From CAWAND01 sp963797485 (GTDB lineage: Bacteria; Chloroflexota; Anaerolineae; Anaerolineales; E44-bin32), in assembly GCA_963797485.1 (NCBI GenBank), contig CAWCPF010000002.1, positions 310,001 through 374,000 on the forward strand: 64,000 bases of DNA. The letters run 5' to 3'. This document shows, piece by piece, positions 27,638 through 37,145 of this stretch. The translations under genes were made by a program, and so were the position numbers. Position 1 is the first letter of the stretch, and each line of letters opens with the position of its first letter. The notes below the pieces were generated by a model that was not told where the DNA came from, made no database searches, and worked only from the letters and a program-made list of their open reading frames with translations.

Positions 27638-28585
27638 CGATCATCGTGCTTGGCGACCTGATCGCCGACTTCAACTTGCGCATCCCCAGCTTCCCGGTCC
27701 AGGCCGGCGACATCACCCGGGCGGACTATCTGAGTTTGGGTCCTGGTGGCGCGGCCAACGTGGCCATCACCGCCGCCCGGCTGGGTCTGCCGGTCGCCTG
27801 CCTGGCTGAGATCGGCGATGATCGCTTTGGACGCATCATCCTCGAGGGCCTGGCACGCGAGGGCATCGACACCAGCGGAGTGATCTTGACTACCGGAGCC
27901 GAGACGCCGGTGGCCGGCGTGGTCGTCGACAACCAGGGGGAACCCGCCTACCTGGGATACCGGGGCAGCCTGACTCTCAATCGGCTGCACCCGGATTGGG
28001 CGGCCCCGATCGAATTGGCCAGCGCCGTGTTCGCCGACGGATGGGCGGATCACTCGGCGGTGTCGGCCATCATCCTCGACGGCCTTAAGCATGCGCGGCA
28101 GGCGGGCGTGCCCACCTTCTTCGATCCGGGCCCGGGCAACCCAGAATTCGATCTGGAGTGGCATCGGCAGGCAACCGCGCAGGCGAACGTCTTGCTGGCT
28201 ACCGAGGCTGAGGCCAGTCGCATCACCCAATTGCCTGATCCGCTGGCCTCGGCCAAATCGCTGCTGGGTGAAGGACCGGAGCTGGTGATTATCAAGCGCG
28301 GCGTCGCCGGTTGCTTGTTGTTGACTCCCGAGTTCGATCGAGATCGCCCCAGGTCTCCCGGTCGAGGCGCGGGATGCCACTGGCGCCGGAGACAGCCTGG
28401 CGGCGGCGGTGATATTCGGCTATCTCAAGGGGCTGCCGCTGACTGATTTGGGCGCGCTGGCCAATGCCACCGGGGCGGCCAAGGTGCTGAAGCTGGGGAC
28501 CGGCCACAACGTGCCCACCCGGGACGAAATCCATCAGATGCTCGAGCGTTTCGATTTCGACGCCGACGGCATTCTCAAAGCCTGA
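27634..28585 (+). CDS. PfkB-family carbohydrate/nucleoside kinase (one frameshift)
   Basis: About 316 residues across a frame change near 28340: frame 1 ends after CLLLTPEF and frame 2 resumes at IAPGLPVEARDATGAGDSLA. PfkB signature 1 is in LGPGGAANVAITAARLG and signature 2, with the catalytic Asp, in DATGAGDSLAAAVI. Start 27634 overlaps the ATPase stop (GTGA). Coupled to the ECF cassette, it probably traps the imported compound by phosphorylation; ribose, a deoxynucleoside or a thiamine precursor are all possible. Confidence 0.85.
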
Positions 28586-28605
28586 CACCTGGCCGGAAAA
28601 GAAGG

Positions 28606-28630
28606 GCGCCCGGGTGACGAGCCCGGGCGC
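28606..28630. terminator. Bidirectional hairpin between kinase and SPFH genes
   Basis: A 9-bp perfect stem GCGCCCGGG/CCCGGGCGC with a 7-nt loop lies between two convergent genes. There is no T-run on either side, so it would be a GC-rich, non-classical terminator. Confidence 0.5.
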
Positions 28631-28656
28631 TTGCCAAATGCCGGAAGAATCCAGGC

Positions 28657-29701
28657 TTACTGCGTCCCGTCCGTCGAACCGGCGGTCGGCGCCGTGGGCG
28701 TCGGCAGCGGCAGAATGAAGGGGTTGTCGCTCGGCACCAGCATGACCTGGATGTTGGGCCCCAGGGTTTGAATGTACTCGTAGGTGATCAGGCTCGGGTT
28801 GTTCTGGAGCGCATCCGCGATCAGCTTCAGGGCCTGCGCCTCAGCCTGAGCTTCGATCAAACGCCCCTGGGCGCGCCCCTGGGCAGCGATGACTTCGGCA
28901 TCCGCCTTGCCTTGCGCCACCTGGCGAGCCTGCTCGGCCTCCTGCCGGCGTTGCTCCACGGTGAGCTTGGCTTCCTGAGCCCTCTGCTCGGCGATCTGCT
29001 TCTGCTCGACCGAGGCGGCGTACTCCGGGGTGAAGGTGATGTTCCGCAGGACAAACTCCTCCAGGATCAGGCCGTTGTCCTTCAGCCGCTCCGCGAACGC
29101 GTGTGCGGATGCCGTCGATCAGCTCCTGGCGCTGGTCACTGACGATCTCCTCCACGCCATACTTGGAGGCCTCGTCGCGGATGATGCCACGCGTGAGGGG
29201 CCGGACAAGATCGGTGGCGTAGCGGTTTTGCCAATCAATGTGCACCTGGATGATTTGATCGGGGTCAATGGCGAAGATCACCGACGCGTCGATGAAGACT
29301 TCCTGCCCATCCGCCGTCCTGGCGGTCACCGAGTCATCCCCCTGAACTGACCCCTCCTGGGGGGCGATCGACATTGTGTAGGTCTGCCGGGAAATGGGAT
29401 ACGTCACGACGGTCTCGGCGAAAGGCACGATCCAATGCAGCCCTGGCTGGAGCGCGATTGGACGAAAGCCCTCTGGAGCCACGGCCGAAATCACGATACC
29501 GCGGTCCTCGGGTTGGATGAAGACCAGTCCGGCGCCGGTCGAGGTAAACACGATCGCCACCACCAGGGCGCCGATTACCAATCCCACCGCCGATTTCATG
29601 GCATGGCCTCGGTACGCCCTCACCACGGCGATCACGACCACGCCGATGGCCGCGATCCAGGCGAATGTAGCCAAACCACGCGCAAGCTCCGCTAGGTTCA
29701 C
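28657..29701 (-). CDS. SPFH/prohibitin-family membrane protein (one frameshift)
   Basis: About 347 residues across a frame change near 29100. Two N-terminal membrane helices (about 12-28 and 36-58), then the SPFH domain (GLVFIQPEDRGIVISA to DGIRTR), then a long coiled-coil rich in Glu/Gln/Ala (QRRQEAEQARQVAQGKADAE) and a short hydrophobic, Pro/Thr-rich end. Such proteins form oligomeric rings at the membrane and often organise proteases such as FtsH. No NfeD gene is adjacent. It diverges from the MerR-like regulator. Confidence 0.85.
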
Positions 29702-29869
29702 ATCGACCTCCTATGTTGTGTTTGAACGCGTGCAAGCCCCAGTTCTGGAAATCGGGCGGATTATAGCATGCGGGCTGTCGCGCCCTCCGACGACAGGCTG
29801 ACATCCCGCCTCTGGGGGATAAACCAGGATGGGGCTTGCCGGCTGTCGATGCGTTTGGTATATTTAGTG

Positions 29870-29890
29870 AACTTTGCATAACTTTGGATA
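29870..29890. promoter_or_regulatory. Tandem 10-bp repeat in the SPFH-regulator intergenic region
   Basis: Two adjacent decamers, ACTTTGCATA and ACTTTGGATA (9 of 10 identical), lie one helical turn apart 24 nt before the regulator ATG, in an AT-rich patch unusual for this window. They could be an operator for the adjacent MerR-like protein or part of its promoter. Confidence 0.4.
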
Positions 29891-29913
29891 GGTATCGTGA
29901 ACATCACTGGCCG

Positions 29914-30576
29914 ATGACTCCCTCCAGGTTTCCAATCACCAAGCGATCCCAGACTGCACTCGCCTCCCCAGCCGGCTGGCTGAACACGTCCCAGGCAGCC
30001 CGGGTCTTGGGGGTGCATCCAACCACCATCCGCCGCTGGGCCGATGGCGGGCAGCTGCCCGTAATGGTCACCCCAGGCGGACACCGGCGTTTTTCGACCG
30101 GAGATCTGGTTGCATTCGAACGCAGCCGCCGCCAAGCCCAAGCCCCGGGCCTTCGGAGAGTCCTGGGCAAATCAGGCCGTCAGCTTCACGCGCCGTCAGA
30201 TCGCCTCCAGCCCCGATGCCGATTGGCTGAGCGCCTACGATGAAGCTGCCCGCCTGGAGCAGCGGGATTTGGGCCGGCGCATGATCGGGTTGATTCTGCG
30301 CTATGTGTCCGGCGAGGGAGACAAATCCCAACTGCTGGTTGAAGTTCAGGCCATCGGGCGGGCCCATGCCGAACGGCGCGCCTCTTGGGTCTGTCTTTGG
30401 CCGACGCCATTCAAGCCAGCCTGTTCTTTCGAGACAAGGTCATTGAAACCGCCTTCGGATTGTCCGCCGGGGGGTCGCTTCCAGCCGGTGGGTCGGGCGG
30501 TCTGTATGAGCGCTTAACTCGGCTGTTAAATCTGTATCAGCTCGCCATTCTGGATGTATATGAGCCCCAACCCTGA
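29914..30576 (+). CDS. MerR/excisionase-type DNA-binding regulator (two frameshifts)
   Basis: About 220 residues. The N-terminal winged HTH reads WLNTSQAARVLGVHPTTIRR then GGHRRFSTGDLVAFE, typical of helix_turn_helix MerR/BldC-like proteins. After frame changes near 30140 and 30385 an all-helical C-terminal domain follows (DLGRRMIGLILRYVSGEGD; LGLSLADAIQASLFFRDKVIE), resembling RsbR-type sensory helices. The two shifts compensate. It probably controls its own transcription and that of neighbours through the tandem repeat at 29870-29890. Confidence 0.7.
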
Positions 30577-30823
30577 TCCGCAGCCCAGCACACGGGCGGC
30601 TGTCGGCGAGGAGACGTCCGCCGACACCGGTCCGGCAAATGCCGGGCCGTCTGACGCCCGCGACGAAGGCCGGGTCATCGTAAGGGGCAGATCTCACATG
30701 CCGACTGATTCGGTGTTCTTCGAGCGCGTCATTCCCCTCGTGCTGGCCGGGATGGGAATCGTGGCCCTGGCACTGATCCTGATCGCCGCCGGCGTGCTGC
30801 TGGGGTTTGTGCCGTTCCGCTAG
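30554..30823 (+). CDS. Small single-pass membrane protein
   Basis: 89 residues from ATG 30554, overlapping the end of the regulator gene by 23 nt in another frame. The first 50 residues are hydrophilic and Pro/Asp-rich, then one membrane helix (VIPLVLAGMGIVALALILIA) near the C-terminus. No family recognised. Overlap and orientation suggest co-expression with the regulator. Confidence 0.5.
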   Translation: MYMSPNPDPQPSTRAAVGEETSADTGPANAGPSDARDEGRVIVRGRSHMPTDSVFFERVIPLVLAGMGIVALALILIAAGVLLGFVPFR

Positions 30824-30873
30824 ACCTTCGTCGAACGAGGCCATTCACCCATCGGTTCAAGGAGTCGGATGCT

Positions 30874-31689
30874 ATGAATCTCAATCAGATCGTGCCGTTT
30901 GTGTCCACCGCCCTCATGTTAGTCTTCACCGTGGCCGTCCTGCAAAGGTTTGTCGTCCGGCGCAAGGCCCATTTTCTTTATTGGGGGATCGGCCTGGCAA
31001 TGTTTGGCGCAGGCAGCTTTGCCGAAGCCTACTTGTCCGTGGCCTGGAATCAATGGGTCTTCTTTGTGTGGTATTTGTTCGGGGCGGCACTGAACGCGGC
31101 TTGGATTGGACATGGAACGTTGGCGCTGTTGGTCCGCAAGCGGTGGATCCACGTGGTCACCGCCATCCTGGCGCTCGGAAGCCTGGTGGCCCTGGTCCTG
31201 ATGCTGAACATCATGCCTCGGCTCGACGTCTCGAGCTTCACCCCGTCGCTTCCGGTGAGCGATCAATACCGCAACATCATGCCGGCCATCGCCGACGGCG
31301 GCACGGTGCGGCTGACCACGCCGTTCTTCAACATTTACGGCTTGTTGACCCTGGTCGGCGGCGCCTTGTGGTCGGCCTTCCTGTTCTGGCGCAAGCGAGT
31401 GATGCCCAATCGCGTGATTGGAAACGTCTTGATCGCGGCCGGCGCCCTCTCGATTGGGGCCGCCAGCACGCTTACGCGCCTGGGCTACGGGGAGCTGCTT
31501 TACCTGGGCGAGCTGTTCGCGGCCGTCTTGATGTTCATCGGCTTTCAAGTGGCGGCCCGTCCTGAGCCTTCAGACATCCCGGCCCGAGCCGCAGCTGTCG
31601 AAGTCAGCCGCCTGAGCCCAGTCTCGCCGCGCGGGCCGGCGGAGATCACCTCTCCATCACAATCGTCACCGGCCCGTCATTGTCGATAG
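30874..31689 (+). CDS. Seven-helix integral membrane protein, unknown function
   Basis: 271 residues from ATG 30874 (AAGGAG upstream). About seven membrane helices between residues 5 and 230, then a hydrophilic Ser/Pro-rich tail. It has aromatic residues in helix 2-3 (FLYWGIGLAMFGAGSFAEAY) but no Schiff-base Lys or other diagnostic motif that I can place. Its 3' end overlaps the convergent dtd gene by 44 nt. Confidence 0.7.
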   Translation: MNLNQIVPFVSTALMLVFTVAVLQRFVVRRKAHFLYWGIGLAMFGAGSFAEAYLSVAWNQWVFFVWYLFGAALNAAWIGHGTLALLVRKRWIHVVTAILALGSLVALVLMLNIMPRLDVSSFTPSLPVSDQYRNIMPAIADGGTVRLTTPFFNIYGLLTLVGGALWSAFLFWRKRVMPNRVIGNVLIAAGALSIGAASTLTRLGYGELLYLGELFAAVLMFIGFQVAARPEPSDIPARAAAVEVSRLSPVSPRGPAEITSPSQSSPARHCR

Positions 31690-32083
31690 ACACCAGCATG
31701 TGGGCGCCAAACTGGCCCGTCTGCGTCGGGACGCCTGCGGCCTGGAGCTGGCGTGCGAATCTCTCAACCAACGGCTGGGCGATATCTGGGGCGGCGGCTC
31801 GAACGTAGCTCGGCCGGCGCCCCTTCTCTGTGTTGGCCAGCAGAGTGAACTGGGACACGACGATGGCCTGGCCGCCGATATCGCGCACGCATCGATTGAG
31901 CTTGCCTTCTTCATCATCAAAGATTTTGAGATCGGCGACTTTGTTGGCCAACCAGTCGGCGCGCTCTTCGGTGTCGCCTGTCTCAACACCGATCAGGATC
32001 AGCAGCCCCTGGCCGATGTCGGCGATCCGGTCCCCCGACACCTCGACACCGGCCCTCAGGACCCGCTGAATCACGACACGCAT
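31646..32083 (-). CDS. dtd: D-aminoacyl-tRNA deacylase
   Basis: 145 residues from the ATG of MRVVIQRVLRAGVEV; the frame extends 7 codons further up without family sequence. Removes D-amino acids (and glycine) from mischarged tRNA. The two family motifs, SQFTLLA and NDGPVT, form the cross-subunit active site. Length is standard. Confidence 0.95.
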   Translation of the reverse strand: MRVVIQRVLRAGVEVSGDRIADIGQGLLILIGVETGDTEERADWLANKVADLKIFDDEEGKLNRCVRDIGGQAIVVSQFTLLANTEKGRRPSYVRAAAPDIAQPLVERFARQLQAAGVPTQTGQFGAHMLVSIDNDGPVTIVMER

Positions 32084-32233
32084 TTCAGCCTCCCGAAGCT
32101 CCATTCACCGCGATCGTGTCTAATCGACGGAGGAGTGTACCCTGCGCGCAGGCGAGGGTCGAATCGGCGAAACGGTGTGCCATCGGTCCGGCCTGGAAGT
32201 GTGGTTTAATCAACACAACACTGGAGGTGCGGC

Positions 32234-32458
32234 ATGCATCGGATGATGAACTTCGTCATGGGGGCCTTCTTCGGCGCCCTGGTCGGCTCGTTGGTCGCCT
32301 TGCTGTTGGCCCCGTCCTCGGGCGAAGAGCTTCGCTCCTCTGCCTCGAAGCGGGTAAATGCCATGCGCTCGGAGATCGAATCGGCCTACGAACAGCGCAA
32401 GGCTCAGCTTGAGGCCGAACTCGAGGCGCTGAGGCGACGACCCCCGGAAACCGCGTAG
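32234..32458 (+). CDS. YtxH-domain small membrane protein
   Basis: 74 residues from ATG 32234 (GGAGG upstream). N-terminal helix NFVMGAFFGALVGSLVALLL followed by APSSGEELR, the signature of YtxH/gas-vesicle-like general stress proteins, then an amphipathic Glu/Arg coiled tail. A hairpin terminator follows at 32477. Confidence 0.85.
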   Translation: MHRMMNFVMGAFFGALVGSLVALLLAPSSGEELRSSASKRVNAMRSEIESAYEQRKAQLEAELEALRRRPPETA

Positions 32459-32476
32459 GCTTTCCCCTCAAACCAC

Positions 32477-32502
32477 GAGGCTGTCCCCAAAGGGGCAGCC
32501 TC
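32477..32502 (+). terminator. Hairpin after the YtxH gene
   Basis: GAGGCTGtCCCC then AAA then GGGGCAGCCTC, an 11-bp stem with one mismatch or bulge, 18 nt after the stop codon and followed by TCTTCGCCTTTCC. It shares the core GGGGC-GCC design with the hairpins at 32782 and 41313. The rest of the 400-nt gap to 32858 shows no gene. Confidence 0.6.
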
Positions 32503-32781
32503 TTCGCCTTTCCTCTCTATCCCCTACCCCAGGTTGACCCCGCATCCGTTCAGGCCGCCTCATCCCATGGTGACACGGCGCCAATGACAACCGTCTCCGC
32601 GTAGCTGGCCGGCGGGAGCCTCGGCCTCACCCCCGGCCACCTCTCCGCCTTGGGGGTACCGCGTGGCTGGGTGTATTGGCGGCCAGGCGGTGAAGTTTTC
32701 TGAAGGAGGCGGGGTAACAGTTAGGGGTCGATGTGCCACCCAGGTTGGGGCTCGGCCGGCGAGTGAGATTTCGAGGAACAC

Positions 32782-32817
32782 AAGGGGCTGTCTCAACTGC
32801 CTGTGAGACAGCCCCTT
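32782..32817 (-). terminator. Perfect 14-bp hairpin after the metalloprotease gene
   Basis: AAGGGGCTGTCTCA pairs perfectly with TGAGACAGCCCCTT around an 8-nt loop, 41 nt past the minus-strand stop at 32859. The minus-strand side continues TTGTGTTCC. The stem sequence is almost identical to that at 41313-41345. Confidence 0.65.
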
Positions 32818-32858
32818 ACATTCTTGGGGTCTGCGCTCAACCGCGGTGGGGTCTGGTC

Positions 32859-34913
32859 CTACGGCGAGATCGACACCGTGTACGGGGCCGGCTGCCATGT
32901 GTGGCGGGTCGTGCCGATCACCATGAGCACCACGTTGCTCACGTCGCCCCCCACTTCAACCGGGATATCGGCATCCTGGTTCGCATCCAACTGGATCACC
33001 TGTACCGAAGGCGCGCTGCCTTGTGTGATCAAAGCCAGTTGGTAGGTCTGCGGGAGGCGGTTATACAGCCGCACAAAACCGTCGGCTTCCCAGCCTCCGT
33101 CGCCCTGTTCAAAACCGTCAGAATAACCGGCCACGTCCAGGGAGACATCGTCGAGCAGGAAGCCTTCACCGTTTACCGCCGCATCGGTTACATACTCGAA
33201 GCGGACCAGGATCTGTTTGCCGGCATAGGGACTCAAATCCACGCTTTCCTGGATCCAGGCCTGCTGCGTCCCGCCGCCACTGAGACCGGTGTACCCCCAA
33301 CCGTAGGAATTCCCGGAAGGGTCGTCGGCAGTGCCCGAAGGCGTGGTGAGGATCTTCCAGGTGGCGCCATCGTTGTCGGAGGCCTCGAGGTACACATAGT
33401 CCCAGCCGTCCTCGAGATCATACGAAGTCCAGTAGGAGAACTGGATCGGGCTCTGAGCGGAGGTCAGATCGAAGGCATGGGTCAGGGTCATATCCGACTC
33501 GTCGCCCTTGTTGGAGTAGAAATCGAATTCCCCCGAATGCACCTCGGCCGAAACCGCCGGGACCAAGCTGGAGCCATTGAAATGGATCGTGTGCTGGCCG
33601 GCGCAGGAGATTTCCATGTAATCCACCCCGTACTGGTTGACCGTGCGTTCCTGAGGTGACATCGGGCACGCGTCAAATTGATCTGTGATGGCGGCGCGGG
33701 GTGAGGGCGTGTACTCGGTGATGGCGTATCGGCCGTCTTCGAGGCTGGCATCCTGAAGCTCAATGGCGACGCCCCAGTCTCGATAGACATCATCTGCCGT
33801 GAGCGCGGCGCCGGTTGAGGCATCGGTGGCGTTTAGCTCCGTCAGCGTTTCGTCCACCGAATCCAGCCCGTTGTCGGCTTTGGCCACGACAGCCTGGGTG
33901 GCCTCACGGCCGAAGCGCTGCAAGAAATAGCTCAAGAACATGAACGCATGGCCATAGTAAGGACCGGTCGTCCCGGGCTCGGACGGCCAGTAGGTGAGAT
34001 TCTTGTCCGGACCTTGCGCGTACAGATAGTCGAACCCACCGACGTCATAGCCGTTCAGAAGCGAGGCCAACTCTGAGAAGCCTTCGTTCATCCAGGTGGC
34101 TTCATTCCGGTCCAAATGCCAGTGGATCATGTGCTGAAATTCGTGAGCCAGAACACCGAAGGTGAACTCGTCCGACAAATCCAGATTGTCGGCGCTCAGA
34201 TAGAACATCTCATGCTGATTGGAGTACTTGTGCACCAGTGAGGCGTACAAGTCCTGCGAGGAGAAATAGCCGGCAATCGAGCTGCCCAGACCGCGGGCGA
34301 AGAGCAGATACAGATGCTGATCGCCGTCGACGCCCGGGGTCCACTCGCTGCCGAAGAACTCTCGATCCGTGGGGTAGATTTTGTTCTCGAAGGTGTCAAC
34401 CAAGCGCTTGACGTCGCTCTGGTCATAGCGGACGCCCTGCTCCACCCAGAAGTAGGCATGCTCGGTGGTGTAGACGAGCTCGGCCTGCACCTGGAAGTTG
34501 TCCTGGGTTTCTGGATTGGAGGCCCAAAAGGTCTGGACGGTGCCGAGGTCGATGGGCGCAGCCGACGTGGCCACCACGTCCGAGACTTTGCCCACACCCC
34601 GGAACCGCTCCGCCAGAGAAATTGGGTCGGCGATGGGGACCGTAGCCTGCCTCAGGGTCGCCTCGCTTTGCCGAGCCTCATCCGGGATGATGGTCGGGGC
34701 ACTGGTCGCCGGCGGGCTGGCAAATTCTGAAGGCAGCTCGGCCACGGGTGTGTCGAGCGGCTGGACGGTGGTGATACTGGCGGCGCGTCGAAGGAAGAAC
34801 AGTGAGCCAGCCGAACCGGCGCCGATGGTGACCACCAGGCACATACAGATCAGCAATGTGCCCAGCAGGGCCAGGACCAGCCATTTCCCCAGTGAGCTGT
34901 TCTCGGAGCTCAT
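32859..34913 (-). CDS. Membrane-anchored HExxH metalloprotease with beta-sandwich C-terminus
   Basis: 684 residues. N-terminal anchor helix (about 12-40), Pro/Thr-rich linker, then a peptidase domain with HEFQHMIHW and the downstream Glu in NEGFSELAS, a gluzincin-like arrangement. The C-terminal half (about 430-600) resembles the immune-inhibitor-A type MAM-like sandwich (FSYWTSYDLEDGWDYVYLEA; ILVRFEYVTDAAVNGEGFLL). It probably acts outside the cell on proteins. The gene is intact and is followed by a strong hairpin. Confidence 0.82.
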   Translation of the reverse strand: MSSENSSLGKWLVLALLGTLLICMCLVVTIGAGSAGSLFFLRRAASITTVQPLDTPVAELPSEFASPPATSAPTIIPDEARQSEATLRQATVPIADPISLAERFRGVGKVSDVVATSAAPIDLGTVQTFWASNPETQDNFQVQAELVYTTEHAYFWVEQGVRYDQSDVKRLVDTFENKIYPTDREFFGSEWTPGVDGDQHLYLLFARGLGSSIAGYFSSQDLYASLVHKYSNQHEMFYLSADNLDLSDEFTFGVLAHEFQHMIHWHLDRNEATWMNEGFSELASLLNGYDVGGFDYLYAQGPDKNLTYWPSEPGTTGPYYGHAFMFLSYFLQRFGREATQAVVAKADNGLDSVDETLTELNATDASTGAALTADDVYRDWGVAIELQDASLEDGRYAITEYTPSPRAAITDQFDACPMSPQERTVNQYGVDYMEISCAGQHTIHFNGSSLVPAVSAEVHSGEFDFYSNKGDESDMTLTHAFDLTSAQSPIQFSYWTSYDLEDGWDYVYLEASDNDGATWKILTTPSGTADDPSGNSYGWGYTGLSGGGTQQAWIQESVDLSPYAGKQILVRFEYVTDAAVNGEGFLLDDVSLDVAGYSDGFEQGDGGWEADGFVRLYNRLPQTYQLALITQGSAPSVQVIQLDANQDADIPVEVGGDVSNVVLMVIGTTRHTWQPAPYTVSISP

Positions 34914-34949
34914 GCATGCCTCCCATGGGCGAACGAAAGGCGGATTATA

Positions 34950-36384
34950 TCATCGCCGCCGGGCGTGGGTCGTGTCGGTGGGCTGCGACAGGGGAAGCTC
35001 AACGCTGAAGCGGGCGCCTTGCCCCGGCGCGCTGTCGACCTTGATCTCGCCACCGTGGGCACTCACGATCTCGCGGGAAATCGAGAGTCCCAGGCCTGTG
35101 CCGCGTCCCACCCCGCCGGGTCGCGCTTTGTCAACTTGATAGAAGCGCTCGAAGATGCGCTTCTGGTCCTCCGGCCGGATGCCGGCGCCCTGGTCGGCCA
35201 CGCTCACCCGAACCCGACCTGCGCCGGCGTCGGCCTGTATCAGGATCTTGCCGCCCGGCGGCGAGTGTTGGATGGCATTGTCCACCAGGTTGATGAACAC
35301 CTGCGAAAGCCGGTCGCCGTCGCCGATTAACACCGGCAGAGATGGCGGCCAGTCTCGCTGGATGCTGACGCCGGCTTTGGCGGCGCTCAAGCCCTGTTGG
35401 TCGGCGACGCGCTTCAAAATCTCCCCCAGCTCCACCGGCTGGCGGGCAAACGCCACCTGCCCAGCCTCCAACCGCGCCAGGTCGAGCAGAGCCTCAACCA
35501 ACCGCCGCAGGCGGTCGGATTCGTCAAAGATGATCTGGGCGGCGCGCTGGCGTTGGGCGGGATCGGCGGCCGTCCCATCCTTGATGGCCTGGGCGAAGCC
35601 CTGGATCGAGGTGAGCGGCGTCTTCAGCTCGTGAGAGACATTGGCCACGAACTCGCGTTGGACCTGGTGGCTGTCGTTGACTTCACGGACCATGTCATTG
35701 AAGGTAGCGGCCACCGCCTGGGCCTCGGCCGGGCCGGCGAGCGGAATTCGGACGTCAAAGTCGCCAGCGGCGACCTGCCGGGCGGCGGCGGCCATCTTGC
35801 GAAGCGGCTCTGATATCCAGCGCGCCAGCAGCCAGGCCAGGATCAGAGAAATCATCAGGGCCAGGCCGGCGGCGGCCAGGAACGGGCCGGGGAGGCCCTC
35901 GAGCACCGCCCCGACCGTGACGGCGCTCAGGCTGAGGCGCGGCGCCGACACCACCAGCGAACGTCCATCACCGAGCGGCTGGGCCACATACAGCCAGGAT
36001 CGGCCTGTAGCGTCGGCGTAACGGCCCTGGGTCGCCTGTGTTTGCGCCGCCAGCGTGCCAAGCTCATCGGGGCCTGGCAGCCAGCCTTGGGGCGAGGTGT
36101 CCGAAACGACGGCCCCGGCTTGATCGAGCACCAGGGCGCGGGCTTGAAATCGCCCGCCCAGCAGGTTCGAGAGCCGTTCCAACACGCGCGGCTGCACATT
36201 GGGCGCGGCCGCCTCGCGCAGGGTGATGGCCGTGGCGACCGTGTCCAGGCGCTGATAGACGAACTCGGTCGGCGAAGCTGTTGGTCACCAGCAGCGTGAG
36301 AAAGCTGAAACCCACGACCAGCAGGACCAGGCTGGCCACCAGCAGATAGCTCAACAGCAGCCGAGCGCGCAGCGACGTCGGCAT
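34950..36384 (-). CDS. Membrane sensor histidine kinase (one frameshift)
   Basis: About 477 residues across a frame change near 36270. ATG 36384 overlaps the response-regulator stop (ATGA). A membrane helix near the start (LLLSYLLVASLVLLVVGFSF), an extracellular sensor segment, a second helix (FLAAAGLALMISLILAWLLA), HAMP (SEPLRKMAAAARQVAAGDFD), the His box NVSHELKTPLTSIQGF, N box INLVDNAIQHS, and G boxes VADQGAGIRPED and GTGLGLSISREI. Complete and PhoR/BaeS-like. It forms a two-component pair with the OmpR regulator upstream. Confidence 0.92.
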
Positions 36385-37067
36385 CAACCCACAACCAGCT
36401 TGTAACCCACACCGGTGATGGTCTCGATCCTGGTCGACTGCGATCCCGCCAGATGCTTGCGCAGGTGGGCGACGTGGACGTCGACGGTGCGGGTCTGGCC
36501 GTAGAAGTCATAGCCCCAAACCTGATCGAGCAACTGCTCGCGGGTGAGCACAAATCCGGCATGGCTGGCCAGGGTCCAGAGCAAGTCGAATTCCTTGGCT
36601 CGCAGCACGACCTGATCCCCCGCCACCTCCACTTCGTGTTTTCCGGGGTCGACGCGCACATCGCCGGCCTGGATAGCATCAACCTGCTCTGCCGGAGGGC
36701 GGGCCGTGCGCCGCAGTATGGCCTTGACCCGGGCGGACAACTCGCGGGGATTGAACGGCTTGGTCAGATAGTCATCGGCACCCAACTCGAGCCCCACGAT
36801 CTTGTCGACATCATCGTCGCGGGCCGTCAGGATCATGATGGGTAGGTCGAACTCGGCGCGCACTCTCCGGCAGACCTCAAGCCCGTCAACGCCTGGCAAC
36901 ATCAGGTCGAGCACCATCATCGCCGGCGAGTCGTGCGCCACCGCATCCAGAGCCGAACGGCCATCCTCAGCGGTATGGACCTGAAAACCCTCCTGCTCGA
37001 GGTACAGCCGGCAGAGCTCGCGGATGTTGGCTTCGTCGTCCACGACCAGGATCAGTTCACCGGTCAT
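36384..37067 (-). CDS. OmpR-family response regulator
   Basis: 227 residues. Receiver with the acidic pair VVDDEAN, phospho-acceptor Asp in MVLDLMLPGVDG, Thr in ILTARD and Lys in LTKPFNP; then a winged-helix DNA-binding domain (VVLRAKEFDLLWTLASHAG; RTVDVHVAHLRKHL; TITGVGYKL). Translationally coupled to the kinase that follows. The target genes are not evident; the metalloprotease downstream is a candidate. Confidence 0.95.
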   Translation of the reverse strand: MTGELILVVDDEANIRELCRLYLEQEGFQVHTAEDGRSALDAVAHDSPAMMVLDLMLPGVDGLEVCRRVRAEFDLPIMILTARDDDVDKIVGLELGADDYLTKPFNPRELSARVKAILRRTARPPAEQVDAIQAGDVRVDPGKHEVEVAGDQVVLRAKEFDLLWTLASHAGFVLTREQLLDQVWGYDFYGQTRTVDVHVAHLRKHLAGSQSTRIETITGVGYKLVVG

Positions 37068-37145
37068 GGCAGCCGGGCTCCGGGGATCGTCGCAGCGCAG
37101 GCGGGCGGCGCGTTCATCGGCCGGGACCGAATCCAGACAGCCAAA

